In this document: positions 21,801-32,925 of the stretch, in pieces | How positions within the stretch are numbered: the first letter of the stretch is position 1 | Layout of the letters: the number at the start of each line of letters is the position of its first letter | NCBI GenBank assembly: GCA_015680685.1 | Contig: MNCI01013647.1 | Coordinates: 32,603-96,602, forward strand | Reading direction: 5' to 3' | DNA from: Gnetum montanum | Taxonomy: Eukaryota; Streptophyta; Gnetopsida; Gnetales; Gnetaceae | Length of the DNA: 64,000 bases | The notes under the pieces: generated by a model | What the model saw: the letters and a program-made list of their open reading frames with translations, nothing else | What the model was told of the DNA's origin: nothing | Database searches by the model: none | Position numbers and translations under genes: made by a program

Positions 21801-22344
21801 CTTGCTCAAAAAGATGCTTATCAGCAATAAGAAACGATGGCATGAGAAGATCCTCTACGTGCTATGGGCCTATCGTACGACATGTAGAACAACTATCAGT
21901 AGGACACCCTATAGTCTAGTCTATGGATTTGAAGCAGTGTTGCCCTTAGAACTATAGGTTCCCTCACTGTGGATGGTCCTCTCCATGGTTATAAATAAGA
22001 CTCAACACAACTAGTCCAGGATCGTGGATCTAGACTCAATAGAGGAGAAGCGCATCTAGACGCTTGACAGTATTGAAAAATATCAAGATAGGCAAAAGCA
22101 AAAGCATCATTGCAACCTACATCAGTGACCAATCAAGAAAGGATACTTGGTCCTTAAAGCCATTCGTGAGCCAGTGAGAAAATTCTCTGCAAGTTAGGAA
22201 GGCCCTTTCTTGGTTGTCAATGCATATGACAACAGAGCATTCAAACTAGCAAATATCAATGGCAATGAATTTCTAAACCCAGTGAATCATATGTACATGA
22301 TGCAGTACCACATTTAGACATTGACTCAGCTAAATGTAAGGTAA
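18871..22344 (+). pseudogene. pol: RT-RNase H-aRNase H-integrase of element C
   Basis: The frame opens at GTC-AAT after the acceptor at 18870. Domains: an N-terminal linker; RT with VVDYSDWVSNIIVVSKK, FPLPSIDQL, FSGYNQI and the YVDD box (about 19730); an RT-associated RNase H (QPFYIYLTRSDVSIAALL, 20130); a second, archaeal-type RNase H (LYFDGTSTTKGGSA near 20600 to NTVANALAMLAL); then integrase with an H-x-x-L-C-G-G-H half finger near 21280, C-x-x-C (TCNTCQ), core Asp in WGLDIIGPI, IDNGP and catalytic Glu in NGQAEAK. A frameshift near 19710 precedes YVDD. Several stops are C-to-T or G-to-A type, for example TAG for Trp at 19621 and TAA for Gln near 21679. It ends with TAA at 22342. Confidence 0.88.
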
Positions 22345-23240
22345 TCATCGTTCGCTATGATGTAAAACTGGTAGTTTTGTACACGTCCACTACGATGTAA
22401 AACTGACAATCTCTTTCACGCGTCCGCCATGATGCTAAACTAGCAAATTTTTTGACGTCTGCTACGACATAAAACTGGCAGTGTTGTACACGTTCGCTAT
22501 GATGTAAAACTAGCAATCTCTTGCACACGTCCGCCACGACACTAAATTGGCAAAGTTTTCGATGTCTGCTACGACACTAAATTGGCAAAGTTTTCGACGT
22601 CCGCTACGACACAAAACTGGTAGTGTTGTACACGTTTGCTACGACGTAAAATTGGCAATCTCTTGCACGCGTTCGCCACAATGCTAAACTGGAAAATTTT
22701 TTAATGTTTGCTATGACATAAAACTGGCAGTGTTGTACACATCTGCTACGACATAAAACTGGCAATCTATTGGATGCGTCCGCCATGATGCTAAACTGGC
22801 AAATTTTTTAACGTCCACTACAATGTAAAACTAGTAGTGTTGTACGCATCTGCTATGATGTAAAACTAGCAATCTCTTACATGCTTTCGCCACGATGCTA
22901 AACTGGCAATGTTTTTGACGTCCGCTACAATGTAAAACTGGCATTTCCTGCATGCGTCCGCCACGATGCTAAATTGGCAAAGTTTTCGACCGTCCACCAT
23001 GATGTGAAACTGGAAAGGTAAGCATCTATCTGCTGAGATGCTAAACCAGCACAGACTTGTCCCTAGGTCATGACACAAAACTAACATCCACAACATGGTC
23101 TACTAGGATCATAAACTAGCTCTTCCATCGTCCACTACGATGTAAAACTAGCACATTTCGGTCTGCCTAGACTTTAAACCAGGACCATGGTCCACTGGGA
23201 CTTAAAATTAGCAACAACAGTCTACCAGGACTTAAAACTG
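22345..23240 (+). repeat. 3'UTR minisatellite of element C with a three-monomer higher-order repeat
   Basis: The monomer is about 35 bp and centres on CTACGATGTAAAACTGGCA. Three types recur in order: a ends GTGTTGTACACGTC, b ends TCTCTTGCACGCGTC, c has GATGCTAAACTGG and ends TTTTTTGACGTC. The a-b-c unit of about 107 bp is seen about five times from 22352 to 22960, with one extra c near 22560. Beyond 23000 the copies become irregular (to about 23240). Minus-strand ORFs here are products of the repeat. Confidence 0.85.
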
Positions 23241-24428
23241 GGATCTGCCAACAGACCATCCACCAAACAAGCAGGCCTGATCGTTCTCGCGTGGCATCCT
23301 CATCAGGAAAAAATGGGTAGGGCATTGGAATAGACATAACACCACCACCCTCCTGGCATCCTATTAATTCCTTGGATATGCCCAGAGGCTTTCTACTGAC
23401 CCCTTGGAGATGCGCTACGACGACCACTCTATAGTTGCAACTCTTGGGGTCAATTTCACCACTTGGAGCCCGAAGGAAACTATGGTCACTCATAATCTTG
23501 GTTGCCTCCAGCCATCACCGTCACTAGACCCTGGCTTAGTAGATTCATTTGACTGGATCCTTGCCTAGTCAGATGGATAAGATGAATTTGGCTCTCGACA
23601 GCAAATTCCTGAGCAGCGGTGTTAGCAAATGGACCAGTGCTTCTTACTACGATTCCTTCTCCATGGCCTGCACTTTCCTTTTCACTTCAGATAGCACTTG
23701 TTTTAACAGCCTTCCCAGTGATTAGGATGACTGCTTTTTTTCTCTATTCTTTGTTACATTTTGCAGGTTACTCGCTACGATAGCGTTATTCAAAAATGCA
23801 TTCACTAGGAGGGTGAGGCATCACAACGTTTTGAGGTGGTTTCTTAGACTAGCCTAACTACTTGGGAGTGAAGACCCTGCCTTTCCCCCCCACCAAACAC
23901 CTTATCTTACTTTCTCCTTTCCTTATCCTTACAATCGTCCTTATCTTCTCCTCCCATTTGTACAGAATTTGAGCATGCAGGAAGTCTTTCACACATGAGT
24001 AACCATCACAACCATGAACTGGGGCAACAAAAATCACCTCATGGAACACATTTGCATTAAAAAAAATGGGCAAAGCTAGGCAAAAGGGATGAGAGACAGC
24101 TTGTCCAGGCCATACGGGTGTAACGCAACTCATCCAGACAAGCCTCACCTATACAGTACAACAACAGTCTAATCTCTCAGGAAAACACCTGCAAGAAGTT
24201 ATCTAATAACATGTTTACAAAGTATTCTGTTCACACTTGAGTCTTTCCCAAACCTCCCTCCCTCACAACTGTAAAATCCCTCTTCTGCTCCTTATGCTCC
24301 CAACCTTCACATTTCCAGGTTTGACAGAGCGACATCCGAGCAGCAGCTGACGAATAATGTTGACATCTTTACCTCTATGGTGTTTCATATTCTTTGTCGA
24401 TGTCTCTCGAGCAAGCCCTCAAAACATC
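23241..24428 (+). other. Remaining 3'UTR of element C, no gene seen
   Basis: It lies between the minisatellite and the PPT. It is mixed-composition sequence with pyrimidine-rich patches (about 23870-23960 and 24250-24310). No conserved protein match or consistent repeat was seen in it. Minus-strand ORFs at 23167-23493 and 23858-24148 have no recognisable motifs. Confidence 0.5.
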
Positions 24429-24440
24429 AAGAAAGAGGGG
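24429..24440 (+). other. Polypurine tract of element C
   Basis: AAGAAAGAGGGG, followed by CCAT and then the LTR start TGAAACACC. G1 and G2 have AACAAAGAGGGGCC at the same place on the minus strand. Confidence 0.8.
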
Positions 24441-24444
24441 CCAT

Positions 24445-25685
24445 TGAAACACCATAAATTTCAAGGCCTCAATGATTCAGCAAAGTCTCGAAGTTTAGGC
24501 AAAGGATTTCTACAAGTGGCACATCTCAGCAAGTTCAATTTTTTCTGCTAAAGGCCTGCTACACTACGCTATGCAGCACAACATAATAGACTTTAGAAAA
24601 AAAATAGAACAAGGGATGCACAATGGCAACACTTTAGCTTTGCAAATTAGTCATGTTCAAAAATCTTAACTTTTTCCGTACTACACCACGTTACGCTACG
24701 TAGCTTAACGTAGTGTAACGTAAGCAGTGCAGTTGACTTATCCGCAGCAACAAAGGTAACAGAATTCAGGCAGTGGCAGTGATTACGCCATGATACACTT
24801 CCTAGCGTATCATAACAGAGTTGCGGGATAGCTTATTTAGCACAAGAGACAGTGTCAAGTAAGCTGTCTTCTTAAAGGGTGGTTATGGTATACTACGCTT
24901 TAGAGCGTAGCACAACATAGCACCACAAGCTTTAGCTATAGCACATCAGGTCAATGGTATTTTGTGGGCCCAAGACATGTGTCATCTACACTATGTTCTT
25001 CTCCTAATCCTAATCTTATAAATACCCCAGCAGACAACACTCAAGAGGTTGACAATTGTTGGCAATTTTAGCAATTTTTGGCAAGAAAACAAGAAAGAAT
25101 CAGCAATCAAAAGAACATCGACGGTGACAGAGAGAAGCTTTTGGTGAAAGAATTCAAGTTAGGAGACACTTTTCTTCGAGTCAGACTCCCTTGCACCTAG
25201 ATTGGCTAGAACAAGGTAGATTGGCCTTTGCTTGTTTCATCTCTGAATAGCTTCTTGTTCTTGGCATGTACTTCGTCTAAACCGAAGTCTGCTTACAACC
25301 ATTGTATTCAACAAATTTTTCTATAAGTTAAACCCCAGATCTCGAGATTGCACATTCTCCAAATTCAATTTATTGCATCTTATTTACATTGATTTTACAA
25401 TCATTTTGCATTGTTTACATCATTATCACTGCCTCCAAGATCTGATCTTGAAGCAGATCTTATTTCTCGTCAACTGATATCATACCCTCACATTGAAATC
25501 ATTATCTCGTGATCCGATCATTAACAAAATTTACTGATTAAGTAAGTCCCTGTTTGATCGACAAGACCATTCAGGACACCTCAGATTCATTTTTCTCTAG
25601 CACGGCCCTCGCATGGATCCAGGGTTGGAATTGTGTACACGGAAATTCGCAGAGTTTCTAGCAATTGATGTTTTCCATCGTTATA
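24445..25685 (+). repeat. 3' LTR of element C
   Basis: It starts TGAAACACCATAAATT and ends CGTTATA (canonical CA decayed to TA), 1,241 bp. U3 has clustered TACGCT/AGCGTA words (GTTACGCTACGTAGC near 24690; ACGCTTTAGAGCGTAG near 24895). A TATA box TATAAATA follows at 25017. Further on, AAGTCCCTGTTTGATCG is shared with B and H. The next bases, GTAGG, may be one side of a target duplication. Confidence 0.85.
25017..25024 (+). promoter_or_regulatory. TATA box of element C LTR
   Basis: TATAAATA in CTTATAAATACC, about 100-340 bp downstream of the palindromic word cluster. H has the same word at 58971. Confidence 0.65.
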
Positions 25686-27345
25686 GTAGGCACGTAAAGG
25701 ATAGCTGGATCAAGCATGTTGATATGAACAACATTCTTAGATTTGAAGGGGGATACAACTATGATCTATAGACCCACCTGTAGGCATTCCATGACACCTA
25801 CACTCTGAAGAACATTGACAATGATTGGTAAAAGTTGATTGGAGCCGAAATCAATCAGAAGATGGAGTATGATGCTTGAAATTTTCAATGACAAATATCA
25901 AACATACTCTAGAGTGGAAAATCTGAGATGGAAGATCCAAGGTTAGAAACAAGGGAATCATGAACCCTTGGATGCCACCATGAGCAGGCACTACTCATTG
26001 TTGCATCGGTGCCCTAGTCATGATTATTCTTAGCGGGCATAGCTTTGCCACATCATTGATGGGCTCCATTTTGAAATGTGAAAGACCCTTGGCGTGTATG
26101 CCCAGGGATGACTGTCAGAGCTAAGGGTCCATCAATTGCAATGCCTCATTGAACAGGTGGCCAAGGAAGAAGGATAACTTTAGGAAAAAGGAGAGTGCAT
26201 AGGAATTCAATCGGGACCCTTCCCTCAAAAAAAGGGAGGTTCAATTTTGTGATGAGGAGGATGAATCACCATTGGAAGCACCAGTGAATTGAAAGACTTT
26301 CCGTTACAAAAGTTCACATCTAAAATATCGACAAAGGTGGATAAGATGAGGGACTCTTTGGATGAAAGAGTCCAACATGTGTTGAAAATCACTGAGGAGT
26401 CCAGATAACAAAGTAATGACCGTGATCGGCATAGGAAGAAGGAAGCTGAGCATTCCCAACACAAGGGTAAGGGCAAAGTTACTGTAGCAAAGTAGGTTGT
26501 AGACTCTGACACCAAGGAGGATGATGAATGTGGCATATGCCAATACGAACATCCTAAGGGATGTTGTCTTGTGGTGTCACATCTTTAAGAGTTTGGGATG
26601 TATGCATTGAACCCTCGTTTGGCACAATGGCAAACACCCCGAAGGTTGCCTTATCCACAAGGAAATTCCAAGTGGTTCCACCAGCAGTAGCAAGGATATT
26701 ATCCAAGCAGAGTGCCACAATAACCATATGAATACTTCCAACAGTGGTAGCAACCACAAGCATGGGAGATGCCACCTCCAAGGTAGCAGTACCCTTACAA
26801 ACAGCTAGATCCTTATGGGTACTATGTTCAGCAATCGGTCTCTCCAAGAGGCTCTTCCAATCATGTGGCCTTTCCAAGTTATGACCACCCCCCTGAATAT
26901 TTTTAACCTCCATCTCCATCACCCAGGGGGAAAACCCACACCTCTTCTATCCTCCATCACCTTCTCCTACCACTCCTCCACAACATCCCACTTAGCTACC
27001 ACCTGCTCCATCGATGTAGGGAGAAATACAGCCATAGCTATAGCAACGAAACGCTATGAGTGCTGTTAACTTACAACTGGCACCTCGGCTGAGTGGATCA
27101 GAACCCAAGCCATGAAAACATCCTTTCTTCTAGCCTAGTAATCTGAACACACCCTCACCTATGCTTGTGGCTAGTGCCTTCGAACCTACCAGTGCCTCCA
27201 CCATCATACCACTGAGCAACCCTCAAGCCAACTGCACTTAAACATCCAGATGGTCATGCTCATCCATGTCGTGATTGACTAGATCAAGGTAGGTCATCTT
27301 CCCTAGAAATTAACTGATCTGGGAAGCCCCCTCATCTATCTTCAG
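25686..27345 (+). pseudogene. gag: gag of element D, heavily decayed
   Basis: It opens next to the LTR of C. Recognisable phrases include HVDMNNILRFEGGYNYDL and AFHDTYTLKNIDNDW (25715-25835), which align with the gag of E1 (FDMNNIPKFLGGYNYDLQDH) and E3. Past about 26600 the translation becomes Pro/Gln/Tyr-rich, as in the C-terminal part of E3 gag. Stops and frameshifts are frequent, and no CCHC knuckle was recognised. Minus-strand ORFs at 26225-26922 are shadows. Confidence 0.6.
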
Positions 27346-30300
27346 GTGGTAGGGAATGAGCCCTGCAAAGCTCTTTTGGACTTGGGGTTAGGGGTCAGTT
27401 CGATCTCTCATGATATGTACAAGAACTGAAACTTGCCCCCACTAAAGAAGAGCAACATCCAGCTTGAGTTAGTAGACCAGTCCATCACTATTCCCTTGGG
27501 ATTGGTGAAGGACATTATGACCACCATTTATGGGTGGTCCTATCCCGTTGATTTCCTGGTCATCCATGTGGAGAACTACAAGGGAAACTTCCCAATCATC
27601 ATGGGAAGAGCTTGGCTAAGCATAGTGGATGCACGACTAGGACTCTGAGATTTGTCCTTGGAAATTTTAAAGGAAAATCCTTTCGAGAAGATCAAGAAGA
27701 AGTGTGTTCCATGCATCATGTACAGTGACTTAGGGTGCAACTATGTGCAGCAGTTATGGTCTGCTAAGCAGATATCCATTCAAGCATGTAGTTGGTGTAC
27801 TGAGGAATCACTTGTTCAACAGTGCCTGCATGCAGTAGCCACTAACCAAGAGGGCATCTAGTGACTAACAGCTGATCCTACTAGTAGCACATTATGCATG
27901 GAATCGTCTGAGGGGTTGGTGCAAGCCTACGTTGAAAGCATGGATGAAATGAACAAGGTTCATCAGTGGGTCTCCACTATTGATGGCCATGATGGCTGGG
28001 GGGAGCTACAAATCCTTGAGAGCTTCAAAAAAGAGCCCCTAGAGCTAAAGTCTTTACGGGCTCACTTGGAATATGCATTTTTGCAAAATGGAAAGTTGGT
28101 AATTATCAATGCCACCCTTGCTCCTAAACAGAAAAAGAGATTGCTAAAGGTGGTAAAAAAATGGGTTGCTACATTCGCATGGTAATATCTTGAGCTGATT
28201 GGAGTTGATCCTAGGGTCTGCCAGTATCGGATCTATCTTGACCCTTCCATGAAGCCACGATGACAGCCACAAAGATGATTGAATTCCAAACTGAAGCAGA
28301 TCGTAACAGATGAAATCGAATAATTGCTAAAGGCAGGATTCATCTATTTTATCATCAATAGTGAATGTGTTAGCCCACTTGTTATTGTACTCAAGAAAGG
28401 TGGCAAGTGGAGGGTCTATATTGATTTCTGGTTACTCAATATGATGACCTTCAAGGACCACTTCTCACTCCCATTTGTGGACTAGGTGTTGGACACCATC
28501 ATAGGGCACCGTTACTACAACTTTTTGGATGGTTATAATGGTTATAACCAAATCCAAATGGCACTAGAGGATGAGGCCAAAACAATGTTCACAAGTCCAT
28601 GGGGGACTTTCGCATACAAGAAGATGCCCTTTGGCCTGTGCAATGTGTTCGCTACGTTCCAATGCCTTGTCCTAAGCATCTTCTAGCAACAAATCAGTAA
28701 TGGGGTAGAAGTCTTCATGGATGACTTCTCCACCTATGGGGCCACGTTCGAGTAAGCCTTGGACTGTCTGGAGTAGGTTTTGAAAAGGTGTGTAGACACC
28801 AATATGTGGCTCAATTGGTAGAAGAGCCATTTGATGGTCCAAGAGGGCATTGTGCTAGGGCATTGCATCTCACAAATAGGGATCAGTGTAGACCTTGAAA
28901 AGATCAGGGTCATCCAAGGAATCACCGGCCAACTAAGTACCATCAAAGATGTTCGGTCATTCCTTGGACACACTGGTTACTACTGGCATTTCATTGAAAA
29001 CTTCTTGAAGATCGCTAGGCCATTGGTAGAACTTACGAAGAAGGATGCTTCGTTCATCTAGACCAAGGAATGCAAGTCTAAATTTTAGGTGTTGAAATAG
29101 AAACTTGTAGAAACTCTAGTTCTATGGGAACTTGATGGATCTAGACCTTTCACATTATGATGGATGCATCCAACTATGTCTTGGGAGCTGTGCTTACACA
29201 GTGTGACAATCAGAAACGTCCATATTATATCCATTGTGCAAGCCATAGCATTGTGGGTGCTCAGCTAAACTACACCACCACCGAAAAGGAGTTGATGGTG
29301 GTGGTGTTCACCTTGGATAAATTTTGGCACTATGTGCTCAGATACAAGGGGTTTGTGCATACTAATCATAGTGCTATCCAGTTCCTGATGAATAAACCAA
29401 TGATGAGCCCCTGCATAATCTGATGGCTAGTGATTCTTTAGGAGTTTGATCTTACCATGGTAGATTGAAAGGGGATAGAGAATGTGGTTTTTGACCACTT
29501 GTCTTGATTGCGATGGGATGATGTAGAAGAGGAGGAGCTCCTCTTTGACCAATTTCTAGATGAACTTCTCTTCATAGGTGCAGTCAATCCTCAAGTACCC
29601 AAGGAATCCCCTTGGTTCAGCCACATCCTCAGCTACCTCACAACCCAAGAGCTACCAAAGGAGTGGAACCATCGGTAGAAACAAAAGTTTCTCCATAAGG
29701 CCAAGCATTTCATGGAAATCAATGACCACCTTTATAAGGTGTGCGTAGATGGCCTGGTTTGATGGTGTGTCCCTGATGATGATACATTGCACATCCTCCA
29801 AGATGCTCACGAGGGTCCTTGTGGGGGCCACTATGCTAGACGCTGCATGACCATTAAGATCTTGCTTGTAGGGTATTATTGGCCTAAAATTATTAGGGAC
29901 ACACAATGGTTCACCCACTCTTGTGAATGATGCTAAAAAGATGGTGGGATGTCAGCATGGTTGAAGGGACCTCAACAGTGGATCCAACCACTGGAGCCCT
30001 TCGATATCTGGGGTATCGACTTCATGGGACCCATCACCCCCTTGTCAAAAGGAAAGGCATACATGATCATAGCTATGAACTACTATACAAAGTGGGTAGA
30101 AGTGGCAGTCGTCATCGACTATTCTTCCAACACCGCCACAAGATTTGTCCAGCAAAAAATTGTTCATAGGTTTGAAGTGTCACATGCACTTATTTCTGAT
30201 AATGGGACTCACTTCATGGGTGTCACTTTTCGGAAACTCATGCAATGCATAAGGGTAACACATAAATTTACAACACCCTATCACCCCCAAGCTAACGAGC

Positions 30301-30840
30301 AAGCCGAAGTCACCAATAGGGAGATCACCAAGATCCTTACTCGAACCATTAACAAATATAGGAGGGATTGGAGTACCAAACTCAACAATGCCCTATGGGT
30401 CTATCGCTCCACTTGGAAACTTCCTATAGGGTACTCTCCCTATGGGTTAGTGTACGAAAAGTTACCAACACTCCCAATTCAGGCCAAACTCCGCACACTA
30501 TCCATAGCCAGTGACTTAGGCCTTGACCTACCACTAGCACAATGTGAATGACTAATCAATTTAAGTGTGCTAGATGAGAACTGATTAGTGGCCCTATCTT
30601 CCAATGAGATCCAAAAGGCCTATAACAAAAAAAGACATGATCTTAGGATTCGGAAGGTCACATTTAGATGTGGAGAAAAAGTGTTGTATTGAAACCCCTC
30701 ACACATATCTCAACCAACCAAGTTTCAAACACTATGGAAGGGACCTTACATTGTCTCTGAAACCTTCCCATCCAGGGCCTTGTGCATCCACAAATCTTAG
30801 GACCCCACCAGAAAATAGTTAGTCAACCACCAATAATTGA
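27346..30840 (+). pseudogene. pol: Protease-RT-RNase H-integrase of element D
   Basis: Protease: CKALLDLGLGVSSIS, then NFPIIMGRAWLSIVDARLGL (27346-27650). Next comes a linker with APKQKKRLLKVVKKW. RT: VIVLKKGGKWRVYIDFWLL, FLDGYNGYNQIQMALED, MPFGLCN and VEVFMDDFSTYG (28378-28745). RNase H: MMDASNYVLGAVL, TTTEKELMVVVFTLDKF (29157-29423). Integrase: AHEGPCGGHYARRC, WGIDFMGPITP, ISDNGTHF, and HPQANEQAEVTNREI supplying the Glu. A frame change occurs between 29061 and 29157. Stops are scattered, for example TAG after LPFVD at 28483. Integrase from 29949 to 30551 is uninterrupted for 200 codons. Confidence 0.85.
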
Positions 30841-32925
30841 AACCTTTCTGTGAACTCCACTCAACTAGTGCCCCCACTTCGTCATCACCCAGTCAACCAC
30901 ACTCCATTTTTCATGTCTCCTCCTTTCCACCTAGTTGTGGAGGAGACCGTCATCCTTGCTAATCCATTTCACTACGTCCCCTCCATTTTTTACCCTTTTT
31001 TTTTTACACTTTTTCATTTTCACATTTGTTTGTTTTAACACGTTTTTGTTTTTCACCATCGTTCATACATTTGCCAATTCTTATTTAGTTTTTCCTTTCT
31101 TTCATTATTTTCTATTTCTTGTGTGTTTTTCATTTTTTGCATAATTGCTAATACGTCGTCATATTGTCTTTAGATGTCTGGCACGGATGGTTTTTATTGC
31201 GATGGGTAATGTAATAGTCTACCTCATTATCTGGCTCCCACCCTCACCTGGGTGTCCTTGGATTTTATGTTTGTTTTCACTTCATAAAATCGATAGTGAG
31301 TCCACGTCATTCACCCATTCACTATTCCATGGTTTTCCTTTTGTTGAGAACATGAAACCCCTTCACTTAAAAACATTATAATTAATGTGTGACTTGTGTA
31401 GTTCCCAAAATCGGGGATGATCCACTAGTTCAATTGGGTGTGACTTCAAGGGGAATGCATTATTCGTTGCTTTGTTATGTTCCCTAGGTTGCTGGTATGC
31501 CCTTACGGGTTCCCTACCACTCCACGTCCTTCTCTCCAAGGAAGCTTTTGGGTAGTTCGACCTTGCATGGTGTGGTCCTTCCTGAAAAATTCAAAAAAAA
31601 AAAAACATGAGGATTCAAAGCACACCCCTTGGTCAAATTAATGAGAACACGCATGGGTCTTTGCATGGTGTGATTCCCCCTGACAAGAAAAAAAATAATC
31701 ACTTGTTGGAAATTCAAAGCACACCCCTTAGATCGCCTCTCACGGGCCACAAGCACTAGGTATGGGACTTCCTTGGTCCCCTCTAACTTCGTCCCATTTC
31801 ACTTCCTTCCTCTCATGGTTTTTGGAGTGGTGATTCTTTGTGGGGTCATTCTTGCTTCCTTGGGGATGGCAGAGACTTCGTCTATTACTACGATGTCATT
31901 GACTACGGATGGTTTTGGGTCTGAGCTCAGGAATGGTTCTACTAGGTCACTTAACCACAACTGTAAATGGGGTTTCCTGTGATCAACAATTGGAATCCCA
32001 ATTCTCTCATCTCTCTGTTCCCATTTCTCTCCATACTCACCTTACTACCAATTTTATGTTTTTTCAGTTCATCATGATTTCCATAGGCTTCTCATGCCTT
32101 GGTGGGATCTCTTGGGTAGGCGTCTTAACTGGCTCACACCATGCTTTAGCCCTGGGGCCCATGGACCCCAGTGTTGAAGGTATGCAGGGGCTATGAAGGC
32201 TATTACGTGCTATGGGGAGGACCCACCTGCATATTCTTGGTCTCACTTGTTAAGTCTCCCATCCGATGGATTTCATGGTTGATTACTTTCAGGCTCCCAT
32301 TACTCGATTTCGTCCCCATGGAGTTCTTTTAAGTCTCATTCTCCTATTTTTGTCTCTTTTTAGGCCCAAATTACCTTCCTCATGTCCTCAACCATGCTCG
32401 AGCCTCTCACATGCTTCAACCACCCCAATTTTGCCTTTCAAATTCATCATTTTGGGCTTTTTTCAAGTTGGTCAATGCTGGTCAACAGGTAAGCACCCCT
32501 ACGTATATGGTGCCCCATATATGCAGTGCTTGTGTATATGTGGCCTTGTTGATGCAGCGCCTAACCCCTATATATACACCCACTATGATTTGCAAATTTC
32601 ATCATTTGGAGTCCAAATTGAGGGGATATTTTACCATTTTTTTGCCTAACCCTTTCCAATGCGCCTACATTCCATTATGTGTTCGCATCAACCAATCCTT
32701 GCCCTTTAACATAACCAGAGGTATGCTCTTAGTTGTGGGGGGGGGGGGGGGGGGGNATTAGTTAGTTAATTATGAAAACATTGGCTCTAACCCATAAATT
32801 AACACTTCGGAAGACTTGAAGGTGTGCCTGTGCCAACAACATAACTTGGTCAAACTGAGAAGGTGTATATGGACAATCTTAAGCTACTTACGTATGGTCT
32901 AATAGGTGGTTATGTTTGATTGCAG
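30841..32925 (+). other. Non-coding stretch between pol and the extra ORF of element D
   Basis: It starts with a T-rich segment (about 30980-31140) that has a counterpart in E3 (43790-43910). Two copies of ATTCAAAGCACACCCCTT lie near 31613 and 31711. A run of G (about 32738-32755) ends in an N. A phrase GGGGAGGACCCACCT at 32214 resembles GGGGAGGATCCACTT in E3 (44810). The ORF that follows is preceded by TTGATTGCAG, an acceptor-like site, so a spliced subgenomic mRNA is possible. No gene is supported here. Confidence 0.5.

Larger units (their letters stand above)
11588..25685 (+). mobile_element. Element C: Tat-like Ty3/gypsy retrotransposon, family T, most complete copy
   Basis: From left to right: 3' portion of gag and protease (11588-13391), spacer with repeats, a complete spliced gene on the minus strand (18312-13872), RT-RNase H-integrase (18871-22344), minisatellite 3'UTR, PPT (24429-24440) and 3' LTR (24445-25685). 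The 5' LTR and gag N-terminus lie left of B and are not in the window. The dual RNase H arrangement (a first RNase H remnant plus an archaeal-type domain starting LYFDGTSTTKGGSA) places it in the Tat lineage. The 3' LTR abuts the gag of element D, so C inserted in D. Confidence 0.8.

Noticed and set aside
22345-23100. Repeated 35-bp units as a CRISPR array or as small ORFs
   Set aside because: Units are contiguous tandem monomers without unique spacers, in a plant retrotransposon UTR; the ORFs are products of the repeat.
26225-26922. Minus-strand ORFs of 82-122 codons over the D gag region
   Set aside because: No motif; the plus strand carries alignable gag sequence.
30850-31144. Phe-rich ORFs after integrase in D as an Env transmembrane segment
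   Set aside because: They result from T-rich sequence, lie in different frames from the extra ORF, and have no signal peptide or conserved partner in E3.
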